From Candidatus Poribacteria bacterium (GTDB lineage: Bacteria; Poribacteria; WGA-4E; WGA-3G): 64,000 nucleotides of DNA. The position numbers and the translations under genes are program-made. Location: assembly GCA_022827185.1 (NCBI GenBank), contig JAJDTM010000028.1, positions 107,660 to 171,659 on the forward strand. The letters are read 5' to 3'. The stretch's first letter is position 1, and every line of letters begins with the position of its first letter. The notes under the pieces are model-generated. The model saw only the letters and a list, made by a program, of their open reading frames with translations, had not been told where the DNA came from and did not search any database. Below, piece by piece: positions 25,607 to 34,583 of this stretch.

Positions 25607-26515
25607 TTAGCGTTGATTCCGACGCGCTTGTTGTGCTGAAACTTGTGTCTCCCATTCCTCCCAAGTCGGTTTGTCGCCTTCAGTAAGTACGACAAGCGGT
25701 ACTCTGCCACCTGCCAATGCTTTATCTTTCACGAATTTGGCGGCTTCACGCTGCTCGGTAGTCAATTCAGCGCGATCAGGTGTAGGGAAATAGCGGAAGT
25801 CAATGCTCCATCGGGATTTCTGTGTTGTGTTCACCTTGCTGGTATGTACGCAGAGATTCGACATGAACAAGGCACCACCGGGGTTAAGCGGAATAGGCAC
25901 AGGTGTACCACGCGCCTCAACATCCTCCTCCATTCGGACGTTTGAATCCGCGCCACGCGCACCGTCTAATAAACCCCAACGGTGACTACCGGGAATCACC
26001 CAGCAACATCCATTCTCAACTGTCGCTTCGACAAGGGGCACCCACACCGTGACCATGTGGAGACTTTCCGTGTGTTTCTCCTTCTTACCGATGGTTGACT
26101 GGTCGAGATATTGGCTGTCTTGGTGCCACGGGAACGAGGTAATCACGCTTCTGGGGAGTTTCGTGCGTAACGCTGGCGTGCCGATATTCGAGACTTCAGG
26201 CCCCAAGAGCAGGTGAAGTACATTGAGAACACCGGGGAGATTGTAGAGATCGTAAAACTCACGTCCGAACATCCCAAAAGCCCAGTTACGCGGCAGAATA
26301 TCCAACTCTTCACAGATAGCGGCATATCGTCTTTCAAAAGATTCGTCCGCATAGCGTGACGATAGCTTGCCTTCACTATACAACTCACGGCCATAAGCAT
26401 CGACCTTTGCTTTGATGAAATCGCGGATGGGATCTAAATCTTTATTATCAATAATGTCTCTAAGCACTACATACCCGTCACGTTCATAAGCGGTTTTGAT
26501 TTCTTGGTCTGTCAT
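25607..26515 (-). CDS. Phytanoyl-CoA dioxygenase family protein
   Basis: A 302-residue Fe(II)/2-oxoglutarate-dependent oxygenase-like protein, distinct from the one at 19623. The metal site is FPWHQDSQY; the distal His and Arg lie in LCVHTSKVNTTQKSRWSIDF; GCCWVIPGSHRWG is the typical PhyH strand-turn. AGGAG lies 8 nt before the ATG. It is divergent from the mandelate racemase-family gene at 26633, so the 117-base gap may carry promoters for both. Substrate unknown. Confidence 0.88.
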   Translation of the reverse strand: MTDQEIKTAYERDGYVVLRDIIDNKDLDPIRDFIKAKVDAYGRELYSEGKLSSRYADESFERRYAAICEELDILPRNWAFGMFGREFYDLYNLPGVLNVLHLLLGPEVSNIGTPALRTKLPRSVITSFPWHQDSQYLDQSTIGKKEKHTESLHMVTVWVPLVEATVENGCCWVIPGSHRWGLLDGARGADSNVRMEEDVEARGTPVPIPLNPGGALFMSNLCVHTSKVNTTQKSRWSIDFRYFPTPDRAELTTEQREAAKFVKDKALAGGRVPLVVLTEGDKPTWEEWETQVSAQQARRNQR

Positions 26516-26632
26516 CAGATAAACTCCTTTCGTCGCTATTGCGCAATCTCAAAAGACATGTTATCATGAATGCTCAACAGACGCAATATCTATTGATTTT
26601 TTTCACTGATTTCAGACGCGAGGGAAACAGAC

Positions 26633-27766
26633 ATGAAAATTACCGATGTGAAAGCGATGACACTAAAAGGCTACAAACAGTGGAACTACGTCCAGATCGA
26701 AACCGACGCGGGGTTGACAGGGATAGGTGAGGCACATCCTGGGGCAGGTATCGCCGAAATTATCCTGCAATTCAAGAACCGACTCATTGGTGCAGATCCG
26801 AGAAACATAGAACCGCTCTACCACCGACTGATTGGTGCTGCGAGCAACCGATATGCGATGGGTCTATCGGCGATTGGGGGGATAGAGACTGCACTATGGG
26901 ATCTGCTCGGCAAAAGCCTTGGGGTGCCGGTCTATCAACTGTTAGGCGGAAAGTATCGGGATCGGATTCGACTCTATGCCGATGTGGGTCATGGAAAGGG
27001 AAACACACCAGAGGGTTGGGCAAAACGTGCGAAAGAAGGCGTTGCGGACGGCTACCAAGCGATTAAGTTTGACATCGATAACTCTGCTAACGAACTTAAA
27101 CAGGATGCGGTCAATCGGGAATTAAGCACAGCGGAATTGCAGAAGATGACAGCGTTGGTTGCTGCTGCACGAGAGGCGGCCGGTGATGGCATTGATATTA
27201 GCATTGACTGTCATAGCCTATTCAGCGTCCATTCGGCGATGAAACTCGCTGAACGTTTAGAGCCGTTTGATTTGATGTTCTTGGAAGATCCCGTGCCGAA
27301 CGATAATGTTGAAGCGATGGCGAAAGTGAGTTCTGCAACGTCTATTCCCATCTGTACGGGTGAATTCCTGTTTCGTCGGGACGGTTTCAGGGAACTGATC
27401 CAGACACAAGCCTGTGATATGCTCCATGTTGATGTCTCTGGAACAGGTGGGATACTTGAGGCGAAAAAGATTGCGGATCTGGCAGACCTCTATTATATGC
27501 CGTTTGCGGCGCATAATATCACATCGCCCATCGGGATGACAGCGACGGCGCACGTCTGTGCTGCGGTGCGGAATTTCATCGTGATGGAACTTCCCTATCA
27601 CGCCGATCAGGTGGATTGGCGTTGGGATCTCGCGATTTCTGATGAACCGCTTATGCAAGATAATGCATTCGTGGTGCCGGAGCAGCCGGGATTGGGTGTT
27701 GAAATAAACGCAGATGTCGCAAGGGAACATCTGATGCCAGGATCCGATCACTTCGGTATATCTTAA
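26633..27766 (+). CDS. Mandelate racemase/muconate lactonizing enzyme family protein
   Basis: A 377-residue enolase-superfamily enzyme, most like sugar-acid dehydratases of the galactonate dehydratase type. The N-terminal capping domain includes GIGEAHPGAG. Predicted metal ligands are in ISIDCHS, FLEDPVP and ICTGEF, and the late PFAAHNITSP resembles the catalytic His region. GAGGGA at 26620-26625 lies 7 nt before the ATG. Pairing with a divergent PhyH gene suggests sugar-acid or related catabolism. The exact acid cannot be told. Confidence 0.87.
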   Translation: MKITDVKAMTLKGYKQWNYVQIETDAGLTGIGEAHPGAGIAEIILQFKNRLIGADPRNIEPLYHRLIGAASNRYAMGLSAIGGIETALWDLLGKSLGVPVYQLLGGKYRDRIRLYADVGHGKGNTPEGWAKRAKEGVADGYQAIKFDIDNSANELKQDAVNRELSTAELQKMTALVAAAREAAGDGIDISIDCHSLFSVHSAMKLAERLEPFDLMFLEDPVPNDNVEAMAKVSSATSIPICTGEFLFRRDGFRELIQTQACDMLHVDVSGTGGILEAKKIADLADLYYMPFAAHNITSPIGMTATAHVCAAVRNFIVMELPYHADQVDWRWDLAISDEPLMQDNAFVVPEQPGLGVEINADVAREHLMPGSDHFGIS

Positions 27767-27799
27767 ACTTCCCGCGATTTTTTTTCAATTGTGACAACT

Positions 27800-27828
27800 T
27801 TGCAACATATCGCCCGTAAAATCGCGTC
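27800..27828 (+). promoter_or_regulatory. Candidate ECF-type promoter upstream of the sigma-WD40 gene
   Basis: TTTGCAAC at about 27799-27806 and CGCGTCACTATTAA (CGTC at 27825-27828) resemble the two blocks before the other sigma cassettes, with one base more between the GCA core and CGTC than at the 1902 and 5021 sites. The leader before ATG 28143 would be about 300 nt. Confidence 0.45.
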
Positions 27829-27935
27829 ACTATTAATTGTAAGTCTAAATAGGTTAAGACGCACGCAGACAAGGCATAAAGGGCAGGGTCATTTAGTTTT
27901 AAGAAATCCTCGAGTTTTATGTCTTCTTTTAGGGA

Positions 27936-28056
27936 CCCGGTGCGGTTAGAATGCAGATCGCAAATGTAAAGCTAAGACAAATTTTGCCGCGTATGGGCAA
28001 AATTTGGGTGAGTACACCGCAAAACACGCATCTACCGGTCCTGGGGGGCAAAACGC
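27936..28056. repeat. Dispersed repeat of the GGTTAGAATGCA type
   Basis: CCCGGTGCGGTTAGAATGCA, later GTACACCGCAAAAC and CTACCGGTCCTGGG, match in order the element at 39060-39130. The stretch 27767-28142 holds no convincing gene: an open frame from 27951 runs into the sigma gene but its first 64 codons translate this repeat. Confidence 0.55.
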
Positions 28057-28142
28057 TGCAGAAAAGCGGAAAACTAAATAGCCCTGGCATAAAGGGTTTC
28101 TTTATGTGTTGCGTCCATCCTTTTAGTTACGGGAGGTTTCTG

Positions 28143-30890
28143 ATGGAAAAGGACGACGCTGAACTGATTCACAGCATATTGTCAGGCAACGAACATGCTT
28201 TCAGTATTTTAGTTAAAAGATACCAAAAAAGCGTCCACGCTTTGGCATGGCGGAAAGTCGGAGATTTCCACATCGCTGAGGAAATCACCCAAGACACCTT
28301 CCTGCAAGCACACAAAAAACTCGCTTCGTTGAAAAATCCGAATCAGTTTGCTGGGTGGCTTTATGTGATTGCGGATCGACTTTGCAGATCATGGTTCCGA
28401 AAGCGGCAACTGCGGACACAATCATTGGAAACGACTGATGCGGAAACACTTGAAGAAACCGATTACGCGAACTATATCCGCGAACAACGTGAAGGGACAG
28501 CCGTTGCGCATCGCCGTCGAATCGTGCAAAAGCTCATGGAAAAACTGCCGGAAAGTGAGCGGACGGTGATGGTACTTTACTACCTCGGAGAAATGAGTGG
28601 TAAAGAAATTAGCAAGTTTTTAGGCGTGTCCCCGAACACGGTGAGAAGTCGACTTCAACGTGCGCGAAAACGATTAAAGAACGAAGAACATATAATTCAA
28701 GAGACCCTGGGTAGCGTTCCATTAAGTTCAAATCTAATAGAAAACATTATGCGGAACGTTGGGACACTCAAACAGACACCCCCTTCAGGCGGTAAACCGT
28801 TTCTACCGTTAGCGGCTCTGGGTTCATCTGCTATTTTGATTATTTTGTTGATGGGTGCAAGCAATCAATTCATCGCGCGTTCTCAACCCCCTTATAGCTT
28901 CGATGCGCAATCAGAAAGCACTATTGAAATCGTTGACGCACCGGTTATCCGTAGTATCATATCGAAACCCGATGTGCAGAACCGAGTTGGCAGCGATACG
29001 ATCCCCGGTAGAAACAGCAACAAAGGTCTACCAACAGGAACTCAGTCTATGAAAAATAATACAGCACAAGAAGCCATGCAATGGAATTTACCAGAAGCTG
29101 CTAAAGCGCGCCTTGGTAAAGGTAAGATAAATGAAATACGGTATTCTTCCGATGGTGCAATTCTCGTTGTTGCAACGGGTATCGGTATTTGGCTCTACGA
29201 CCCAACAACATATCAAGAGATTGCCCTTCTTACGGCACATACAAGTGAAGTCAACTGCCCTGTCTTCAGTCCTGATGGCCACATCCTTGCGAGTGGTGGC
29301 GAGGATGGCACCATTCTACTGTGGCATAGAAGCACAGGTGCCCAAAAGGTGCTCACCAAAAGTACAGAATCGGTCTCAAACTTGGCATTCAGTCCTGATG
29401 GGCAAACACTTGCCAGTGGAAGTGGCGGTACTATCCGATTTTGGGATACCATCACTGGAGAACAAAAACAGACGTTTACAGGGCTTCCAGAAAATATCAA
29501 TAATGTATCATTCAGTCCAGATGGAAAAACAATTGTGAGTGTAACTTGGGGCGGCGGAGTCTGTGTATCAGATGCGATTACTGGTAAACCTAAGCGGACA
29601 TTCGCTGTGCCTGTCACAGATAATGTATTTAGTTTAGCCTTCAGTCTGGATGGAGAAACAGTCGCTATTGGCAGTCGTGATGGTAACATCTACCTCTCAG
29701 ATTTAAACACAGGTACACTTAAGCAAAAACTCACTGGACATTCGGAGGATGTTCAAAGGGTCGTGTTTAGTCCGGATGGAAAAACGCTCGCAAGTTCATC
29801 ATATTTAGATGAAACAGTACGTATCTGGGATGTGCACACTGGCGAACACAGGCGAACACTCACTGAACATACTGGAGATATTAGGGGTTTAGCCTTCAGT
29901 CCGGATGGCAAAACCCTCGCAAGTAGCGGAAGTGGCGATGGTGCCATCCGTTTTTGGGATGTCCGCACAGGCGATCAAAAACACGCAGTTACTGGACATA
30001 CGAGTGATGTCGATAGTGTAACGTTCAATCCCGATGGACAATTTGTCGCAAGTGGGCACGAGGATGGCAGTATTCGTTTCTGGGATGGACTCACAGGATT
30101 GCACTTGAAAACATTCAAAGGATCCAATCACTATGCCTCATGTCTGGTATTCAGTCTGGATGGCAAAACCCTCGCTTGGGCAAGTGGTCTAGACATTCGT
30201 CTACAGGATGCGCAAACTGGGGAAGAAAAAATGCGACTTACCGGGCATGAGTGGGGTATGCATAGCATGGCACTCAGTCCGGATGGAGCTATACTCGCGA
30301 GTGGGAGTGAGGACACGACGATCCGCCTGTGGGATATGCATACCGGTGAACATAAGAAAACGCTCAACGGACATACGGATAGAGTCTATAGCGTGGCGTT
30401 TAGCACTGATGGGAAGACCCTCGCAAGTGGCAGCGATGACAATACGATCCGTTTATGGAACGTTGACACTGGCGAGACCCAGCGGATACTTACTGCACAT
30501 GCCGGTGAGTTTGAAGGTCTCGATAACGGTCACTCCAGTGTTGAAGGTGTCAAGAGCATTGCGTTTAGTCCTGATGGGAAAACCCTCGCAAGTGGTGGTG
30601 GTGATAATGTTATTCATCTGTGGGATATCGGGACAGGGAAAAGAAAGATGACACTCGTTGGGCATACACATTGGGTGTTCAGTCTGGCGTTCAGTCCGGA
30701 TGGTAAAACATTGGCGAGTGGGAGCGTAGACAGCGACATCCGCTTATGGGATCCGCACACAGGTGAGCCTAAGAAAACCCTGACCGGTCACGGAAATTGG
30801 GTCAGAAGTATCGCGTTCAGTCCGGATGGCAAAACCCTCGTTAGTGGCAGTGATGATGGCTCTGTGCTTATCTGGGAGCTAAATCCGTAA
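28143..30890 (+). CDS. Membrane-anchored ECF sigma factor with a 14-blade WD40 domain
   Basis: A 915-residue protein. Residues 1-185 are an ECF sigma factor like the other three (EITQDTFLQAHKKL in region 2; KEISKFLGVSPNTVRSRLQR in region 4). A hydrophobic helix lies at about 220-240 (PLAALGSSAILIILLMGASN), followed by a low-complexity linker and 14 WD40 units (about 315-915). With one membrane span, sigma would face the cytoplasm and the propeller the outside. GGGAGG at 28131-28136, 6 nt before ATG 28143, sets the start. ECF proteins with C-terminal WD40 repeats are known from Planctomycetes; release by proteolysis is an inference. The propeller is paralogous to the secreted protein at 6392. 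Confidence 0.88.
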   Translation: MEKDDAELIHSILSGNEHAFSILVKRYQKSVHALAWRKVGDFHIAEEITQDTFLQAHKKLASLKNPNQFAGWLYVIADRLCRSWFRKRQLRTQSLETTDAETLEETDYANYIREQREGTAVAHRRRIVQKLMEKLPESERTVMVLYYLGEMSGKEISKFLGVSPNTVRSRLQRARKRLKNEEHIIQETLGSVPLSSNLIENIMRNVGTLKQTPPSGGKPFLPLAALGSSAILIILLMGASNQFIARSQPPYSFDAQSESTIEIVDAPVIRSIISKPDVQNRVGSDTIPGRNSNKGLPTGTQSMKNNTAQEAMQWNLPEAAKARLGKGKINEIRYSSDGAILVVATGIGIWLYDPTTYQEIALLTAHTSEVNCPVFSPDGHILASGGEDGTILLWHRSTGAQKVLTKSTESVSNLAFSPDGQTLASGSGGTIRFWDTITGEQKQTFTGLPENINNVSFSPDGKTIVSVTWGGGVCVSDAITGKPKRTFAVPVTDNVFSLAFSLDGETVAIGSRDGNIYLSDLNTGTLKQKLTGHSEDVQRVVFSPDGKTLASSSYLDETVRIWDVHTGEHRRTLTEHTGDIRGLAFSPDGKTLASSGSGDGAIRFWDVRTGDQKHAVTGHTSDVDSVTFNPDGQFVASGHEDGSIRFWDGLTGLHLKTFKGSNHYASCLVFSLDGKTLAWASGLDIRLQDAQTGEEKMRLTGHEWGMHSMALSPDGAILASGSEDTTIRLWDMHTGEHKKTLNGHTDRVYSVAFSTDGKTLASGSDDNTIRLWNVDTGETQRILTAHAGEFEGLDNGHSSVEGVKSIAFSPDGKTLASGGGDNVIHLWDIGTGKRKMTLVGHTHWVFSLAFSPDGKTLASGSVDSDIRLWDPHTGEPKKTLTGHGNWVRSIAFSPDGKTLVSGSDDGSVLIWELNP

Positions 30891-30900
30891 AAAACGAAAA

Positions 30901-32814
30901 TCATCCAGGTAATGCGCCTTGGTAATTAACGCCGGTAAACATTCCAAGTACCATCCAAAATCCGACGATACCAAACTCGCCTATGATGAATCCCATAAAG
31001 AGTGGACGGAATCTGCGATAGTATCCGATACCGCCTGACTTCAGTGCCAAATACTTCAAAAACCAGCCGACACACATACAAGACCAGAGGAAATAGGAGG
31101 AGTAGACTGCGCCCATTACATACCCAATCGGGTGAAGTTGCCACCACATAAATTGACGCTGCATAATCAGTAGGAAGCCGGTGATGCCGGCACCCAGAAT
31201 CATGCTGTATGCCTCTCCCAATTTCGGGTCTTTTGGGTACTGAATCAGGGCAACCATGTGATTGAAATACCTCGGCGATCCGATGAAGGGACCTCTTTGC
31301 AGATTTAAGCCGCCTTTCTCGTAAATTAAGGGTAGCGACGCAGCGTAGGAGACACCGATAGCAACAACAATCGCGAGTGCCATCGCACCGAGTATGCTTC
31401 TCCGACTTACTCGGACAGGATCCGCTGCTTTTAATCCGTGTAGAACACTCGGCATTAGAATACCGCCCCAGTCGCGCATCATCACTCGCTGAAATCCTAA
31501 GAGTGCCAAACTGTTCGCGTTGATGATTCTTGAGCCAGCGATAATCTCGAAGTATTCTACGGGGTACATCGGTGCTTGAATCAGTAACATCCCACCGTTA
31601 ACCACCATCCATGTTAGGGCAGTAGAAGCGATCAGGAAAAGTACGATAATGCTACAAGCGACCCAAAGCGACATGCCAGCATAGACACAAAGACCTGCGA
31701 GTAGTAGAAAACTAAAAATTGTTCCCAGCACTGCCCACCTATACGGCAACGCTTCATTTGCGTCGTCGATCGTTGTGGAGGCAGCGGATTCCAGAAATGT
31801 TCGTTTCAGAAGGTCTTTTATATGTGTCCGACTGTTGAGTAGGAAGGCAAGCACCATCACAACATAGGCAGCCATCGTCTGTCCTCTCGCAGAGATCCAC
31901 GGACTGATAGGAATCGCAAAAGCGTTGATGATGATGTACTGTAGTTTAAAGAATAGGAAGAAAAACCAGCAGCTGAACGACACTTCCATGGCGAGAAAAT
32001 AGGTTATACCGATAACGGAGAAGTAGAGAAAGAACCGAAATTGGGGCCACCACCCCATCACGATCCATGGACGCTCTGTGAACGGGGTATACAGGTCGTA
32101 CCGATTCGGAATAGACGGGAGTTCGGGAACATACTCATGCAGTCCGTTGAGCAGATGAAATACGGCGGCGATTGCAAACCCCACCCACACCAGTGGATTC
32201 CTAAAAAACCCATCCAGCGGACGATGCGTTGAAGCCTGTTGGACCATCTCAACGGGAATCGTAACAAGTGGGAATATGAACCTTTCGCGTTCGATCCACT
32301 GTTTCCGTACGACAATCGATACGCAGATAATCAGGCAGTAGAGTAGGAGGATGAAAACCGTCCAGACGATGAGTGGTTTTATCCAGAGTGCCCACGGAAC
32401 AGATGACTCGCCTTCATAGAAATCGGTAACGGCGTGCGTATCCCATACAATCAGCCATTCAGAAAAGTGTGGATGCAGCGTTTCTGCCCATTCGTTTTCA
32501 GGCGTAGCAAAATAGACGGGTGCTGCCAAATAGGGGAGTAGGTACCCGATCATCCCTTTCGATGGAATCGCTGAAGCCACACCCATCATCACCCATATTA
32601 CCATCAACTCCGCTGGACTCAGTGTTGCCCGGGGGAACGCCTTTTTTAGAATAGGGTTGATGACCAATGTGAGAAAGATCAGCGTAAAGACTGCCCCCAA
32701 AGGAAAGTGATTTCCTGAAATATCAGTTCCTTGGAGGTAGTAGTCATTATAGGGGGTAATTGCCGTTTGTACGATGACGAGTACCAAACCGACCAAAATT
32801 GCGCGTACAGTCAT
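30901..32814 (-). CDS. Polytopic membrane protein of the DUF6785/DUF6784 type
   Basis: A 637-residue protein with about a dozen hydrophobic helices, for example AILVGLVLVIVQTAITPYND near the N-terminus and GFIIGEFGIVGFWMVLGMF near the end. The segment LSPAELMVIWVMMGVASAIP is typical of this uncharacterised family, common in Poribacteria and Planctomycetes. ATG 32814 is preferred over TTG 32838 because AAGGGGGA lies just before it. It follows the sulfatase gene on the same strand. A transport role is plausible but unproven. Confidence 0.8.
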   Translation of the reverse strand: MTVRAILVGLVLVIVQTAITPYNDYYLQGTDISGNHFPLGAVFTLIFLTLVINPILKKAFPRATLSPAELMVIWVMMGVASAIPSKGMIGYLLPYLAAPVYFATPENEWAETLHPHFSEWLIVWDTHAVTDFYEGESSVPWALWIKPLIVWTVFILLLYCLIICVSIVVRKQWIERERFIFPLVTIPVEMVQQASTHRPLDGFFRNPLVWVGFAIAAVFHLLNGLHEYVPELPSIPNRYDLYTPFTERPWIVMGWWPQFRFFLYFSVIGITYFLAMEVSFSCWFFFLFFKLQYIIINAFAIPISPWISARGQTMAAYVVMVLAFLLNSRTHIKDLLKRTFLESAASTTIDDANEALPYRWAVLGTIFSFLLLAGLCVYAGMSLWVACSIIVLFLIASTALTWMVVNGGMLLIQAPMYPVEYFEIIAGSRIINANSLALLGFQRVMMRDWGGILMPSVLHGLKAADPVRVSRRSILGAMALAIVVAIGVSYAASLPLIYEKGGLNLQRGPFIGSPRYFNHMVALIQYPKDPKLGEAYSMILGAGITGFLLIMQRQFMWWQLHPIGYVMGAVYSSYFLWSCMCVGWFLKYLALKSGGIGYYRRFRPLFMGFIIGEFGIVGFWMVLGMFTGVNYQGALPG

Positions 32815-32843
32815 CCATTTCCCCCTTCTTATAGACAAAACAC

Positions 32844-32945
32844 TTAGGACTTATGCAGCCCCCTTTGCAGGCGGGGTTTAAAACCCCGCCTGCAGCCTGC
32901 AGTGTGTAATATATGAGTTATCATGGAAAAATGCGTAAGTCCTAA
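32844..32945. repeat. Dispersed inverted-repeat element with GCAGGCGGGG palindromic core
   Basis: TTAGGACTTATGCA at 32844-32857 and TGCGTAAGTCCTAA at 32932-32945 are inverted ends. The core is a palindrome of about 27 bp (GCAGGCGGGGTTT with its complement, 32867-32893). The element lies in the gap between the sulfatase stop and the membrane-protein start. Confidence 0.75.
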
Positions 32946-32947
32946 CA

Positions 32948-34408
32948 CTAATGCGAAGCGACGCGGGGTATCATCTGCGGGTGTGCATAGACCGCTGCAT
33001 CGAAACTCTTTTGCATCAGTTCCCATTTGACGGCTTGGTAATCGGCATGTTCGGAAAGGTCGTTGTGTTCCCACGGGTCATTTTCGAGGTCGTAGAGTTC
33101 ACAAATCCCTTTTTGATGGTAGACAACAAGTTTCCAGCGTCGGTCTCGATACATCGTTGCATGCGTCTGGTCTGGAAGTGCGGTTGCCCCGAAATATTCG
33201 CTACGTACCGCCTCCCGATGGTCGGAAGCAGAGACCTCACCGCGTAAGAGTGGTGCAAGTGATTTGCCCTGCACATAGTAGGGAACGTCCATACCCAGCG
33301 CATCGTACAAGGTCGGAACAATGTCAAGTAATTCAACGAGTGCATCGCTTTGAACGTCTTGTAAGAAGTGCTCCGGCCACGAAATCATGAGAGGCACACG
33401 TACCGATCCTTCGTAAAAACGACACCCTTTGTATACCAGCCCGTGGTCCCCGAGTGCCTCTCCGTGGTCGGATGTGAAGATAACAATCGTGTCCTCACGA
33501 AGCCCTTCGGCATCCAGATAGTCGAGGATACGTCCGAATTCGTGGTCGAGCTGCTCAACCATCGCATAATAAGATGCTTGCATCCGTTTGTCGTCCCACT
33601 CTGAGGGGGGTTTCGCCTGAGATTGGAAATCAATGCCAGCCTCGGTTAATTTCGACTGAAAGGCGATGTCGCTTTCTTGGAAGTAAGGACCGGGCAGTGT
33701 TTCAGGATCGTATCGTCGATAATACTCCCAAGGCGCGTCAAACGGCGGATGTGGGTCAAACGGATTGAGACTCAGCAACCACGGCTGATTTTCTCGCCGA
33801 TTCTTCTGAATAAATTCAACCGTCTTTTCGGTACACCAGTGGGTCTGGTGGAGATGCGGCGGAACGTTATCGAGATCAGCGGTCGGTGCATTCACGCGTC
33901 TGCTCCAGTTCGGATACTTTTGGGAGGCTGCCTTTCCTGCTATCAATGCTTCAGGATCAACACCCTGTGCGCGTTGCCAATCGGCGTATTCGTGTCCGAG
34001 TGCGTTCGGCTTGCCGTGGTCGTGGCTATATTGGAAATAGCGATAGCCGTCGTTGACGCGGTGTTCTTGTGCTTCAAAGGCACTCGCAAGATGGAGTTTA
34101 CCAATCAACCCGCAGTCGTAGCCGTCCTGTGCAAGCGCGTGCGTAATCAGTCGGTCTTCGTAATATTCGGGAAAGACTGGGTTGCCGTTGCCGGTGACAC
34201 TCACGGCTGAAGGATACATGCCGGTCATAAAACTTGCACGGGAAGGGGTGCAGATAGGAGACTGGCAATAGGCGTGAGTGAATGTGACCGATTGTTGAAC
34301 GAACTCGTCGAGTCTCGGCGTATTAATATGCGGGTTACCTAACGCTCCGATGGTGTCGAACCGTTGTTGGTCTGTACAGTACCAGAGGATATTCGGACGT
34401 TTTGACAT
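32948..34408 (-). CDS. Sulfatase
   Basis: A 486-residue type I sulfatase. The motif CTPSRASFMTG (Cys at about residue 57) is the site converted to formylglycine, so a maturation enzyme elsewhere is required. Metal ligands are visible in ILWYCTDQQ and IVIFTSDHGEALGDHG. No signal peptide is seen, so it may act in the cytoplasm or be exported another way. Neighbouring sugar-related genes suggest sulfated glycan or metabolite breakdown. The exact substrate is unknown. Confidence 0.92.
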   Translation of the reverse strand: MSKRPNILWYCTDQQRFDTIGALGNPHINTPRLDEFVQQSVTFTHAYCQSPICTPSRASFMTGMYPSAVSVTGNGNPVFPEYYEDRLITHALAQDGYDCGLIGKLHLASAFEAQEHRVNDGYRYFQYSHDHGKPNALGHEYADWQRAQGVDPEALIAGKAASQKYPNWSRRVNAPTADLDNVPPHLHQTHWCTEKTVEFIQKNRRENQPWLLSLNPFDPHPPFDAPWEYYRRYDPETLPGPYFQESDIAFQSKLTEAGIDFQSQAKPPSEWDDKRMQASYYAMVEQLDHEFGRILDYLDAEGLREDTIVIFTSDHGEALGDHGLVYKGCRFYEGSVRVPLMISWPEHFLQDVQSDALVELLDIVPTLYDALGMDVPYYVQGKSLAPLLRGEVSASDHREAVRSEYFGATALPDQTHATMYRDRRWKLVVYHQKGICELYDLENDPWEHNDLSEHADYQAVKWELMQKSFDAAVYAHPQMIPRVASH

Positions 34409-34440
34409 TTTTTCTCCTTTTCGCGGATTTCACTCGGTTA

Positions 34441-34576
34441 CCAGGGCTATTGAATTACTTGGACACTCTTAATGTAAAGCCAACCCCCTAAAGAATCAGA
34501 ATCAACGGTATGAATGCCTTATGGGCATTCCCCGCCCCTTATCAGAGGGACTTTAAGAGCAAATGCGTAAGTCGTA
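34441..34576. repeat. Degenerate copy of the inverted-repeat element with a nested hairpin
   Basis: The right end TGCGTAAGTCGTAA (34563-34576) and ATCAGAGGGACTTTAAGA match the 21304 element; the left end is weak. Between CCCCCTAAA and CCCCTTATCAG lies an extra stretch with the hairpin GAATGCC-TTAT-GGGCATTC, as if one palindrome had inserted in another. It separates the sulfatase and the reductase gene. Confidence 0.5.
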
Positions 34577-34583
34577 ACGAATT

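Noticed and set aside
27951..28142. Extended N-terminus of the sigma-WD40 protein
   Set aside because: The 64 extra codons translate a dispersed repeat, and GGGAGG precedes ATG 28143, where the sigma homology begins.
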